Shown: positions 44,142 through 53,346 of the stretch, piece by piece
Layout: each line of letters starts with the position of its first letter
How positions within the stretch are numbered: position 1 is the stretch's first letter
Assembly: GCA_963710745.1 (NCBI GenBank)
Contig: CAVQBP010000029.1
Span: 124,001-188,000, forward strand
Length of the DNA stretch: 64,000 bases
From: CAVQBP01 sp963710745
GTDB lineage: Bacteria; Bacteroidota; Ignavibacteria; Ignavibacteriales; Ignavibacteriaceae
Direction of reading: 5' to 3'
Position numbers and translations under genes: made by a program
Notes under the pieces: model-generated
What the model saw: the letters and a program-made list of their open reading frames with translations, nothing else
What the model was told of the DNA's origin: nothing
Databases searched by the model: none

Positions 44142-45293
44142 ATGAAACTAACACTTTTATCTTTTTTACTTATTGTCTTTTCAATCGGCGGAACCTGTTT
44201 AGCTCAGTCGGATACTGCTGTTGCGGATGATTTTAAACCTGCAGCTACAAACCAACCAGGCAGGGAATTTCCTAAGGTTAATTCTGAAAGAAGAGTGCGT
44301 GCCAGTATTTCTGCACCGGAAGCCCATAAAGTTCAACTGGATATTAGCGCAGTAAAATATGACCTGACTAAAGATGAGAACGGAGTATGGACAGGAGAAT
44401 CTGGTCCTCAGGATGAAGGATTTCACTACTACCAGCTTTGGATCGACGGTGCTGCAGTTCCCGATCCCGGCAGCCTTTATTTTTATGGAGCCATGCGATG
44501 GGGCAGCGGCATTGAAATACCTGCACATGATCAGGATATTTATGCACTTAAAAATGTACCTCATGGACAGATACGCGAGATTCTTTTCCCTTCTAAAAGC
44601 ACAGATACTTCACGCAGAGCATTCGTATATACACCGCCGGGCTATGCAAAAGATTTAAACAAACGATATCCCGTATTGTATCTTCAGCACGGCTGGGGTG
44701 AAAATGAATATGGCTGGCCAAACCAAGGGAAAGCAAATCTGATTATGGATAATCTTATTGCTTCAGGAAAGGCAAAACCATTTATAATTGTGATGACCTA
44801 TGGTATGACTAATGAAGTTAAAATCGGCGGTCTCAGAAACTTCGATATCAAACCGTTTCAAACCGTTTTATTAGACGAGCTTATTCCCTATATTGATTCT
44901 AATTTCCGTACACTTACAAATCAACCTAACCGCGCAATGGCTGGACTTTCCATGGGCGGTTTTGAAACCAGATTAATCACTTTGAAGAACCTCGATACTT
45001 TTTCCCAAATCGGTCTTTTTAGCGGGGGCAGTATCTCACTGGATGATGTAAACAACACACCTGGTTTCAAAGAAAAAGTAAAACTAGTGTTTGTAAGTTT
45101 CGGCAGCAGGGAAATTGAAAACAGAGGGAATAATAACCGTGGTCCTTTTGGAGGAGATCCCAAAGAAAACACTGAAGCAATATCAAAACAAGGTATAAAT
45201 GCTCACTTCTATGTTTCGCCAAATACAGCTCACGAATGGCAAAGCTGGAGGCGCAGCCTGTATGAATTCGCACAGTTGGTATTTCAGGATTAA
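44142..45293 (+). CDS. Secreted CE1-type esterase with N-terminal E-set domain
   Basis: A 383-residue exported esterase. I start at ATG 44142, which has AGGAGG about 9 bases upstream and begins a signal peptide ending in C-L-A-Q; the longer frame from 44085 overlaps the GH29 end. The E-set domain spans about 33-130 ('RRVRASISAPEAHKVQLDI'). The CE1 domain spans about 135-383 with G-L-S-M-G-G (Ser270), 'QHGWGENEYGW' and His in 'TAHEWQSW'. It differs from the neighbour at 45306 in the acid-loop region ('GSREIENRGN'). The two are only 12 bases apart and clearly arose by tandem duplication. Confidence 0.88.
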   Translation: MKLTLLSFLLIVFSIGGTCLAQSDTAVADDFKPAATNQPGREFPKVNSERRVRASISAPEAHKVQLDISAVKYDLTKDENGVWTGESGPQDEGFHYYQLWIDGAAVPDPGSLYFYGAMRWGSGIEIPAHDQDIYALKNVPHGQIREILFPSKSTDTSRRAFVYTPPGYAKDLNKRYPVLYLQHGWGENEYGWPNQGKANLIMDNLIASGKAKPFIIVMTYGMTNEVKIGGLRNFDIKPFQTVLLDELIPYIDSNFRTLTNQPNRAMAGLSMGGFETRLITLKNLDTFSQIGLFSGGSISLDDVNNTPGFKEKVKLVFVSFGSREIENRGNNNRGPFGGDPKENTEAISKQGINAHFYVSPNTAHEWQSWRRSLYEFAQLVFQD

Positions 45294-45305
45294 GGGGAAA
45301 AAATT

Positions 45306-46475
45306 ATGGGAAAATATTTTTCAAGCTTATTGATTTTGCTGGTAATATTCTCCGCGCCGTTTAGTTTGGGGCAAACAGATCAATTAAAAATTAAGGAAGA
45401 CTTTAAGCCCTCGTCAACTAATCAGCCGGGAAAGGAATATCCTAAAGTAAATTCTGAAGGGCGGGTTCGTGTGAGTATCTCAGCTCCCGAAGCACATAAA
45501 GTCCTGCTGGATATCGGGGCTGTTAAATATGATTTGATAAAAGACGAAGACGGAGTTTGGACCGGCGATTCTGACCCGCAGGATGAAGGATTCCACTACT
45601 ATCAGCTTTGGATCGACGGAGCGGCTGTTCCTGATCCTGGAAGCATATACTTTTATGGTGCCAGCCGATGGGGAAGCGGCATAGAGGTGAAGGCAAAAGA
45701 TAGTGAGTTCTATTCACTTAAGGATGTTCCGCACGGCCAAGTAAGTCAGAAACTTTATTTTTCAAAGATTACCCAATCTTGGCGCCGTTGTTTTGTTTAT
45801 ACACCGCCTCATTATCAGGAGAATACTTCAAAGCGTTATCCCGTTTTATATCTCCAGCATGGTAGTGGTGAAGATGAAACTGGCTGGTCTGCCCAAGGCA
45901 AAGCTAACCTTATTGTTGATAATTTGATTGCAGAAGAGAAAGCTGTTCCTATGATTATTGTGATGGATAATGGATATGCGTTTGAAGCAGCCGGGAATTC
46001 AGGAAATGGAACACAACCAAGGTTCGTATTTGAAAAAGTCTTGATTCAGGAAATAATTCCAATGATTGACAATACATATCGTACAATTGCTGACCGCGGG
46101 CATAGAGCGATGGCGGGTTTATCGATGGGAGCTAATCAAACCATACGTATTACTATTAATAACCTGGATACCTTCTCTCATATTGGAGGATTTAGCGGTA
46201 CATCTAATTATCCAAACAGCGGCAAAATTGACCGGAATACATTTATGAACGGAGCTTTTAAAGACGGTAAAGCACTCAGCAGAAAAATTAAATTATTCTG
46301 GCTTGGATTAGGTACAAAAGAACCTGATCCTTTCCCGGGTTCAGTTGGGGCATTTCGCTCGATGTTGAATGAAGCCGGACTTAATTACGTATTTTACGAA
46401 TCTCAGGGTACTGCTCATGAATGGTTAACCTGGCGGAGAGATCTTTACCAGTTTGTACCATTATTGTTTAGATGA
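45306..46475 (+). CDS. Secreted CE1-type esterase with N-terminal E-set domain (tandem copy)
   Basis: A 389-residue exported esterase with a signal peptide ending near residue 23. The E-set domain spans about 35-130 ('GRVRVSISAPEAHKVLLDI') and is almost the same as in the gene just upstream. The CE1 domain spans about 135-389 with G-L-S-M-G-A (Ser273), 'QHGSGEDETGWSAQGK' and His in 'TAHEWLTW'. The elbow's last Gly is Ala here (G-L-S-M-G-A). The start lies 12 bases after the previous stop, so the two genes are translated from one message. It probably differs in ester preference from its twin. Confidence 0.88.
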   Translation: MGKYFSSLLILLVIFSAPFSLGQTDQLKIKEDFKPSSTNQPGKEYPKVNSEGRVRVSISAPEAHKVLLDIGAVKYDLIKDEDGVWTGDSDPQDEGFHYYQLWIDGAAVPDPGSIYFYGASRWGSGIEVKAKDSEFYSLKDVPHGQVSQKLYFSKITQSWRRCFVYTPPHYQENTSKRYPVLYLQHGSGEDETGWSAQGKANLIVDNLIAEEKAVPMIIVMDNGYAFEAAGNSGNGTQPRFVFEKVLIQEIIPMIDNTYRTIADRGHRAMAGLSMGANQTIRITINNLDTFSHIGGFSGTSNYPNSGKIDRNTFMNGAFKDGKALSRKIKLFWLGLGTKEPDPFPGSVGAFRSMLNEAGLNYVFYESQGTAHEWLTWRRDLYQFVPLLFR

Positions 46476-46480
46476 TAAAA

Positions 46481-46530
46481 AGTACGGTTCAATGATCTTC
46501 GAATTAATTATTGGCAGCATTGAACTTACT
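46481..46530 (+). terminator. Possible hairpin terminator after the tandem CE1 pair
   Basis: GTTCAATG (46487-46494) pairs perfectly with CATTGAAC (46518-46525), extended past a small bulge by AGTA/TACT. The loop is 23 bases and no strong T run follows, so this is a weak candidate. Confidence 0.28.
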
Positions 46531-46584
46531 TATTATTTGAGTAAATAAATCTAAAATTAAATGGTAATATTTTAAGGAGAAAAA

Positions 46585-49179
46585 ATGGTAAAGAATATAT
46601 GTTTCATTATTTGTCTCATGTACTCTATAAATATATGGGGACAAATATTACCTTATCAAGATCCAAATTTAAGTCCTGGGGAACGAGCTGAAGATTTAAT
46701 ATCGAGATTAACATTAATTGAAAAAGCCGCATTAATGTGTGATCAGTCGGATGCAATTCCAAGACTTGGAATAAAAAAGTTTAACTGGTGGAGCGAAGCA
46801 CTGCATGGACTTGCAAACAATAATGATGTTACGGTTTTTCCTGAGCCAATCGGTATGGCTGCTTCATTTGATGATTCACTTGTTTATAAAATATTCAACG
46901 CAACTTCCGATGAAACCCGGGCCAAGTATAATGAAGCAATTAGAAACGGGGCAGAGAACAGACGTTTCTTAAGTCTTTCTGTTTGGACTCCAAACATCAA
47001 CATTTTCAGGGACCCGCGCTGGGGGCGCGGTCAAGAAACCTATGGTGAAGATCCTTATCTTACATCCCGGATGGGAATTTCTGTTGTTAAAGGATTACAA
47101 GGTCCTGCCGATGCGAAATATCGAAAACTTCTCGCTTGTGCAAAACACTTTGCCGTTCACTCCGGACCCGAATGGAGCCGGCATCAGCTTAATCTTAATA
47201 ATATTGATCCACGCGATTTATGGGAAACTTATCTGCCGGCATTCAAAGCTTTGGTTCAAAAAGCTGATGTTCGGGAAGTTATGTGCGCATATCAGCGTTT
47301 GGATGACGAACCATGCTGCGGCAACAGCCGGCTGCTTCAGGATATTCTGCGGGATGATTGGGGTTTTAAATATCTTGTAGTTTCGGATTGCGGTGCGATT
47401 ACCGATTTTTATACCAGTCATAAAGTTTCATCCGATGCAGTTCACGCTGCTGCAAAGGGAGTTTTAGCCGGAACTGATGTTGAATGCCAATGGGATAATC
47501 CGGCATTTAAAAAATTACCCGAAGCCGTATCAAGGGGCTTGATTACCGAAGATGATATTAATAAGCACTTAATGAGAGTATTGGTCGGACGTTTCGACCT
47601 TGGGGAAATGGATGACGATTCAATTGTCCCTTGGACAAAAATTCCAATGTCGGTGGTGAATAGTAAGGAACATAGAAAACTAGCCTTAGATATGGCTCGC
47701 GAATCGATGACTCTTCTTCAAAATAAAAACAATATCCTTCCGTTAAAGAAATCAATTAAAAAAATAGCAGTTATTGGTCCGAATGCTGATGATAAGCCAA
47801 TGTTATGGGGAAACTATAACGGAACACCGGTAAGGACAATCACAATTCTCGATGGAATCAAATCCAAACTCTCAAAGGACAAAGTTTTTTATGATATTGG
47901 ATGTGATCTGGTTGAAGATAAGGTAACCGAAAGTTATTTCTCGCAATGCTCGGTTGATGGACAAAAAGGTTTCAAAGCAGCTTACTGGAACACACCGGAT
48001 TGGTCAGGTGAAGCTGTGGCTTTGCAGCAAATTATCAATCCAATAAAATTAACTGCTGCCGGGCAGCATGAATTTGCACCCGGTGTAAAACTCGAAGGTT
48101 TTTCCGCTAAATATGAAACTGAGTTCGTACCTGCTGAAAGTGAAGAGATAGTATTTAAAGGCGGGGCAACAGGACACTTTGAATTACTGGTTAATGGTAA
48201 AACCATTATAAAATATGATAATTGGAGAACGCTTCCGTCAAGACATCCTTTCAAAGTAGAAAGCGGTAAGAAATATAAAATAGAAATCCGCTATGCCCAG
48301 CTGCATAACTGGGAAGCAAATATCGAATTTAATTTCGGTAAAGAAGTCGATGTGGATTATACGGATCTTATCAATAAACTTAGTGGATATGATGTTGTTA
48401 TTTTTGTCGGCGGACTTTCTACAAAACTTGAAGGTGAAGAAATGCCTGTCTCATATCCCGGTTTTAAAGGCGGCGACAGAACAAATATTGATCTTCCATC
48501 CGTTCAGCGAAATTGTTTGAAAGCATTGAAAGAAGCCGGCAAAAAAATTATTTATGTAAATTGTTCAGGCTCAGCTATTGCATTAACACCGGAAACTAAA
48601 GCCTGTGATGCAATCCTTCAAGCCTGGTACGGCGGTGAATCCGGAGGACAGGCAGCTGCCGATGTTCTGTTCGGAGATTTTAATCCAGGCGGAAAACTTC
48701 CGATTACTTTTTATAAGAGTTCAGATCAGTTGCCTGATTTTGAAGATTATTCAATGAAGAATCGTACTTATCGTTTTATGTCAGATCCTCTTTTCCCGTT
48801 TGGTTATGGATTAAGTTATACTACTTTTTCTATCGGTGATGCTAAAATAAATAAGAGTACAATTAAAAAAGATGAAAGCGTTGCTTTAACAATACCGGTT
48901 TCAAATACAGGCAAACGAGAGGGAACTGAAATCGTTCAGATTTATGTGCACAAGGCGAACGATATTGATGGGCCGATTAAAACATTAAGAGGATTTCAAA
49001 GAGTAAATGTTAATGCAGGTAAAACAAGTCAGGCGACCATAACTCTGCCTCCTTCAGCTTTCGAGTTTTATGATAAAGAAAGTTATAGTATGGCGGTAGC
49101 TCCGGGAGAGTATGAGCTGCTATATGGAACGAGTTCCGATATAAAAGATTTGAAGATGGTAAAAATCATGATTCAGTAG
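46585..49179 (+). CDS. GH3 beta-xylosidase/glucosidase with PA14 insert (copy 2)
   Basis: An 864-residue exported GH3 enzyme with AAGGAG upstream. Domains match the copy at 21186: signal peptide to about residue 20, barrel about 25-340 with nucleophile Asp268 in 'VVSDCGAITDF', second domain with PA14 insert ('GFKAAYWNTPDWSGE') and likely acid/base loop 'LEGEEMPVSYPGFKGGDR', and a fibronectin-III-like end. The nucleophile has the same residue number in both copies and whole stretches are identical, so the two are recent paralogues. Differences cluster in the PA14 domain, which may tune substrate length or branching. It is the last + strand gene before the convergent HTCS, 22 bases away. Confidence 0.92.
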   Translation: MVKNICFIICLMYSINIWGQILPYQDPNLSPGERAEDLISRLTLIEKAALMCDQSDAIPRLGIKKFNWWSEALHGLANNNDVTVFPEPIGMAASFDDSLVYKIFNATSDETRAKYNEAIRNGAENRRFLSLSVWTPNINIFRDPRWGRGQETYGEDPYLTSRMGISVVKGLQGPADAKYRKLLACAKHFAVHSGPEWSRHQLNLNNIDPRDLWETYLPAFKALVQKADVREVMCAYQRLDDEPCCGNSRLLQDILRDDWGFKYLVVSDCGAITDFYTSHKVSSDAVHAAAKGVLAGTDVECQWDNPAFKKLPEAVSRGLITEDDINKHLMRVLVGRFDLGEMDDDSIVPWTKIPMSVVNSKEHRKLALDMARESMTLLQNKNNILPLKKSIKKIAVIGPNADDKPMLWGNYNGTPVRTITILDGIKSKLSKDKVFYDIGCDLVEDKVTESYFSQCSVDGQKGFKAAYWNTPDWSGEAVALQQIINPIKLTAAGQHEFAPGVKLEGFSAKYETEFVPAESEEIVFKGGATGHFELLVNGKTIIKYDNWRTLPSRHPFKVESGKKYKIEIRYAQLHNWEANIEFNFGKEVDVDYTDLINKLSGYDVVIFVGGLSTKLEGEEMPVSYPGFKGGDRTNIDLPSVQRNCLKALKEAGKKIIYVNCSGSAIALTPETKACDAILQAWYGGESGGQAAADVLFGDFNPGGKLPITFYKSSDQLPDFEDYSMKNRTYRFMSDPLFPFGYGLSYTTFSIGDAKINKSTIKKDESVALTIPVSNTGKREGTEIVQIYVHKANDIDGPIKTLRGFQRVNVNAGKTSQATITLPPSAFEFYDKESYSMAVAPGEYELLYGTSSDIKDLKMVKIMIQ

Positions 49180-49201
49180 AATTTAGCTATTTATTTAATA
49201 A

Positions 49202-52099
49202 TTATAATTTTATATGCTTTTCAATATACTTTGATGGGTTTATTCCAAAGTATTCAGTGAAAGAAGTTGTAAAATATGATTGTGATCCGAATCCAACCCT
49301 TTCGGAAATCTCCGTAATATTCATATCTGTAGTAACGAGCAGTTCAGCAGCTTTTTTCAGACGGATAATCCTTATGAATTCCCTGACAGTCTGACCCGCT
49401 ACAGCATTTATCTTTTTGTATAATTGAGTCCGGCTCATACCGATTTCAAAAGCAAAATCACTAACTTCAAAATCCGGATTACTTAAGTTTTTTTCCACTA
49501 TGTCATATGCTTTTTTTAATAATGCTTCATCGGTTCTGGAGGGTGAGAAATCTTTTATTGCGGCAAAAGGTTCTTTAATAAATTTTTTCCGCAGCATTTC
49601 CCTTGAATCAATTAAACTCTTAATCCTGAGTTTTAAAATTGCCGAACTAAAGGGTTTCGGAACATAATCATCTGCTCCGCTTTCAAAGCCCTCTATAGTA
49701 TGCTGTTCCGAGCTTTTAGCAGTAAGAATTAATATCGGAATGTGACTTGTTTTTTCATCCTGTTTTAACTTTCTGCAGACTTCATAACCGTCAATTCCAG
49801 GCATCATAACATCACAAATAATTGCATCAGGAATTTCCTCCAAGGCTTTTTCAAATCCGATTCTTCCATTGTATGCCTCGGTTATTCTGTAAATATCCTT
49901 GAATTCATTTTTAATATATAACCGCATATCGGGGTTATCTTCTATTATTAATAAATGATGTAAATTCTGATCCTGAATCTTTTCTGTATTATAATTCTGT
50001 GATACAACCGGAGTATTCTTTTCTATTTTTTCAGGTTCATTTAATGTATTCCCTTTTAGTTTCGAAGTTGAGGAGGGAAGTTGATTTTCTTCAGTCCAGA
50101 GAGGAAGAATAACCGTAAAGGTTGAACCCTTACCCGGATCGCTTTCAAGATTTATATTTCCATTATGAAGTCTGACCAGTTCATAGGTTAAGGATAAGCC
50201 AATGCCGGTCCCCTGCGAAGTCAGATTGTTTTTAACCTGGTAGAATCTGTCGAAAATTTTTTGCTGGGATTCTTCGGGTATGCCGATACCCGAATCTTTA
50301 ACAATAATTTCGATTATTCTTTTAGTATTGATACCGGAATATTTTCCAGATACTTCATCACAAATAAGAGAAAGACTTATCGACCCACCATCCTGAGTAA
50401 ATTTAAAAGCATTTGAAAGCAGGTTGTATATGATTTTATCAAGCTTATCATGATCGAACCAGGCTTCAAGCAGAGGACACGTCTGGATAAATGAATAACT
50501 CATCTCACGTTCCTTAGCTTCATGATTAAAGGAATCAACAATATTTTTGATAAACTGAATTAAATCACCTTTTTCACAATTCATTTCCAGTTTTGCTTCT
50601 TCTAATTTTCTGAAATCCATCAACTGGTTAATTAATCTCAGAAGCCTGCTTGCGTTACGCTTAATTACATTCAACTGTATTTTCTGAGTTTCGTCTTTTA
50701 TGCTTTTTAAAAGTGCTTCTGCCGGGCCGACAATTAGAGTCAGAGGAGTTCTGAATTCGTGTGAAACATTTGAGAAGAAGTGCATTTTTAATGAATCCAT
50801 TTCCTGCAGTTTTTTTATCTCAAGCTTTTCAACTTCAAGTTTATTGTTAATCTCAGCCTCATGCAATATAAATCTTCTAAAAGCATACAGTAAAGTTAGA
50901 ATAATCAATAAATAAAAAGCGTATGCCCATCCTGATTTCCACCATGGAGGATTAACAATTAATATTAAAGATGCGCCCCGGGTATTCCATATCCCATCAT
51001 TGTTTGAAGCAATAACCCTGAAAGTATATTCTCCCGGGCTGAGATTAGTATAAGTTACTTCCCGCTGGTTTCCGGCGGAAATCCAATCATCACGGAACCC
51101 TTCGAGTTTATATTTATAGTGATTATTTTTTAAATTTTGATAATTTAAAGCGACAAATCCGATAGTAATTACGTTCTGATAATAAGAGAGTTCGATTTTT
51201 TTACAGTAAGTTATTTGCTGAGGAATAGAAAATTCATCAGATTTTGTATTATCTGATATTCGTACAGATTTATTAAACAGCTTTAGATCGGTAATATATA
51301 CAGGCGGTTTATAATGATTTATCCTTATACTATCAGGATAAAAACGTGTAACTCCTCCTTTTCCTCCGAAATACATTTCTCCCGTAGATGATTTAAATGA
51401 GGCATTGATATTATTTGTAATGAGTCCGTCTGATGTCGAAAAATTTTTAAATTTTTCATTCTCAGGTGAAAACTTTGATAAACCTTTACTTGTTCCTATC
51501 CAAAGATTGTAATGTTCATCTTCCAGTATTTCGGTAATATTATTGCTTGGCAATCCATCTTTAATAAAATATTGTTTAATGAAACCGGTTTTTCTTTTGA
51601 TTTCGTTAAGACCATCTGTAGTTCCTACCCAGATATTCTCTTTAGAATCAATGTATACTGCCCGAGCAATATTATTACTTAAAGAAAATCCTTCTTTGCC
51701 GTTTGAAAGATAATTTTTTACGGTTGCTGTATTTGGTGAAATTACCGAAACACCGTAAACATTGCCTACCCAGACATTATCATATTTATCTACTAGGGAT
51801 GTAAATGTCCAATCACTCAAAATTGAATTAGAAGAATTATTGATATCATTTCTGTAATGAATAAACTTACCGGATTCCGGAATGAATTTATCCAGACCGC
51901 CTCCATGCAGTGCCAGCCAAAGATTTCCGTTACTATCCTCATCGATAAACCTTATATCATTACCGGCAATCGTTCTAATATCATTATCATTGTGTGAATA
52001 TGAGATGAATGATTCTGCTGATTCAACATATTTTTTTAAACCATCCAGATATTTTCCCACCCAGACGGTTCCATCACTGCTTTCAAAAATATACATCAC
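49202..52099 (-). CDS. Hybrid two-component system (HTCS) regulator, C-terminal part (frameshifted)
   Basis: Encodes the larger part of an HTCS that combines sensor, kinase, receiver and DNA-binding domain in one protein. In order: remaining propeller repeats ('GTVWVGKYLDGLKKY', 'NIWVGTTDGLNEI'), a Y_Y_Y domain, one membrane segment ('WAYAFYLLIILTLLYAF'), HisKA with 'SNVSHEFRTPLTL' (phospho-His codon at 50759-50761), HATPase ('NLLSNAFKFTQDGG', 'GTGIGLSLTYELV'), receiver domain with phospho-Asp in 'ICDVMMPG' (codon at 49811-49813), and an AraC-type HTH at the end. HTCSs bind an oligosaccharide in the periplasm and switch on the locus. This frame starts just after a frameshift and lacks the signal peptide, which is in the frame 52153-53346. 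Confidence 0.88.
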   Translation of the reverse strand: MMYIFESSDGTVWVGKYLDGLKKYVESAESFISYSHNDNDIRTIAGNDIRFIDEDSNGNLWLALHGGGLDKFIPESGKFIHYRNDINNSSNSILSDWTFTSLVDKYDNVWVGNVYGVSVISPNTATVKNYLSNGKEGFSLSNNIARAVYIDSKENIWVGTTDGLNEIKRKTGFIKQYFIKDGLPSNNITEILEDEHYNLWIGTSKGLSKFSPENEKFKNFSTSDGLITNNINASFKSSTGEMYFGGKGGVTRFYPDSIRINHYKPPVYITDLKLFNKSVRISDNTKSDEFSIPQQITYCKKIELSYYQNVITIGFVALNYQNLKNNHYKYKLEGFRDDWISAGNQREVTYTNLSPGEYTFRVIASNNDGIWNTRGASLILIVNPPWWKSGWAYAFYLLIILTLLYAFRRFILHEAEINNKLEVEKLEIKKLQEMDSLKMHFFSNVSHEFRTPLTLIVGPAEALLKSIKDETQKIQLNVIKRNASRLLRLINQLMDFRKLEEAKLEMNCEKGDLIQFIKNIVDSFNHEAKEREMSYSFIQTCPLLEAWFDHDKLDKIIYNLLSNAFKFTQDGGSISLSLICDEVSGKYSGINTKRIIEIIVKDSGIGIPEESQQKIFDRFYQVKNNLTSQGTGIGLSLTYELVRLHNGNINLESDPGKGSTFTVILPLWTEENQLPSSTSKLKGNTLNEPEKIEKNTPVVSQNYNTEKIQDQNLHHLLIIEDNPDMRLYIKNEFKDIYRITEAYNGRIGFEKALEEIPDAIICDVMMPGIDGYEVCRKLKQDEKTSHIPILILTAKSSEQHTIEGFESGADDYVPKPFSSAILKLRIKSLIDSREMLRKKFIKEPFAAIKDFSPSRTDEALLKKAYDIVEKNLSNPDFEVSDFAFEIGMSRTQLYKKINAVAGQTVREFIRIIRLKKAAELLVTTDMNITEISERVGFGSQSYFTTSFTEYFGINPSKYIEKHIKL

Positions 52100-52152
52100 A
52101 GGCCCGGGTCCCAGGCCGGTGGATTTATCTCCTTTGATAAAATATTTTGGTT

Positions 52153-53346
52153 TTACCCCTTTAAATCAAGAATATCTATACCGCCATTATCATATCCAAT
52201 CCATATTCTTTTTTTTGAATCTTCAATTACAGTATTGATTAAATTATTGGTAAGCCCCTGTTCTGAACCGGGATTTTTATACCAGCTGTAAAAAGGATTA
52301 TTTAATACAGCATAATTTAAATCACCCTGCTTGGCAGTAAGCCAAATATTATTCTGCCTGTCCTGGTACATACCTGCTAATGAATTTGAAGATAAACTAT
52401 AAGGATCAAAATCATTTGAATTGAACACAGACTTATGATTTCCATTTATCAGAACCAGGCCGTCGCCCTCGGGATTATACCAGAATCTGTTTTTATTATC
52501 TTTGAAAATGAAATTGATATACCTGCTGCTTTCCTTTTCATATGGATAAGCCTCACCGGTTGATTTATCAAATATCCATATCCCTTTTGTCCATGTGCTA
52601 ATCCAGATGAGGTTGTTATCAATAACAATTGAATTAACAGAAAAATCAGCGGCCTGATGACTTGTTACATCAAATAATTTGTAATGTTTAAATGTCATAT
52701 CACTTACATTGAAAGCAGTTAAAATTCCTGTTAAATATGTAATCCAGAGTATGTCATTATCTTTTTTAATGAAATTAATTGAATTATTTGCTATAGTCTT
52801 TGAACTTAGTTTTTGATCATATGGTGCAGAATACCTGTTAAACCCGTTATTTTTTTTGTCATATTGGTATAAACCGCTGTTTGTACCTATCCATAATTTT
52901 TGATATTTATCTTCGGCTATCGCATTTATCTCATCTGACAAAATTGCATCGGGCTTACCCTGATGAGAGGTATAAGTAGAAAAATTATCTTTGTCCTTAT
53001 TGTACCGGCTTATACCCCCACCATATGTACCGACCCAAAGCTGACCGTTACTATCGCAAGATAAACAGGTGATGATATTACTTTTTAGTGAAGTGCTTGA
53101 TTTCGGGCTGCTCCTGTATATCCTGAAAGATCTTCCATCGAATCTATTCAGGCCTTCACCGGTACCAATCCACATAAAACCTTCTTTATCCTGAACTATA
53201 CAGCGTTGAGTATTGGAAGATAATCCCATTGCGGTAGAATATTTTACGAATTTCAGATTGTTACTGAAATACTGGGAGTATAAAGAATCAAAAAACAACA
53301 ATATCAATATTCCCGTTAGAATTGATATTTTAGCCGGCAGCTTCAT
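52153..53346 (-). CDS. HTCS regulator, N-terminal sensor part (frameshifted)
   Basis: Encodes the first 397 residues of the HTCS continued at 49202-52099. Residues 1-24 are a signal peptide (S-L-Y-S-Q). The rest is a chain of Reg_prop two-strand repeats of a seven-bladed propeller ('GFMWIGTGEGLNRFDGRSF', 'GQLWVGTYGGGISRYNKD', 'KLWIGTNSGLYQYDKK'), the periplasmic sensor for a glycan signal. The frame ends with D-L-K-G then UAA. Adding one G to the four-G run (complement of 52156-52159) gives D-L-K-G-V-K-P and runs straight into the second frame, yielding a protein of 1,381 residues, a normal HTCS size. Confidence 0.87.
   Translation of the reverse strand: MKLPAKISILTGILILLFFDSLYSQYFSNNLKFVKYSTAMGLSSNTQRCIVQDKEGFMWIGTGEGLNRFDGRSFRIYRSSPKSSTSLKSNIITCLSCDSNGQLWVGTYGGGISRYNKDKDNFSTYTSHQGKPDAILSDEINAIAEDKYQKLWIGTNSGLYQYDKKNNGFNRYSAPYDQKLSSKTIANNSINFIKKDNDILWITYLTGILTAFNVSDMTFKHYKLFDVTSHQAADFSVNSIVIDNNLIWISTWTKGIWIFDKSTGEAYPYEKESSRYINFIFKDNKNRFWYNPEGDGLVLINGNHKSVFNSNDFDPYSLSSNSLAGMYQDRQNNIWLTAKQGDLNYAVLNNPFYSWYKNPGSEQGLTNNLINTVIEDSKKRIWIGYDNGGIDILDLKG

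Noticed and set aside
49180..49201. Bidirectional terminator between the convergent GH3 and HTCS genes
   Set aside because: The 22-base gap is AT-rich but forms no convincing stem.
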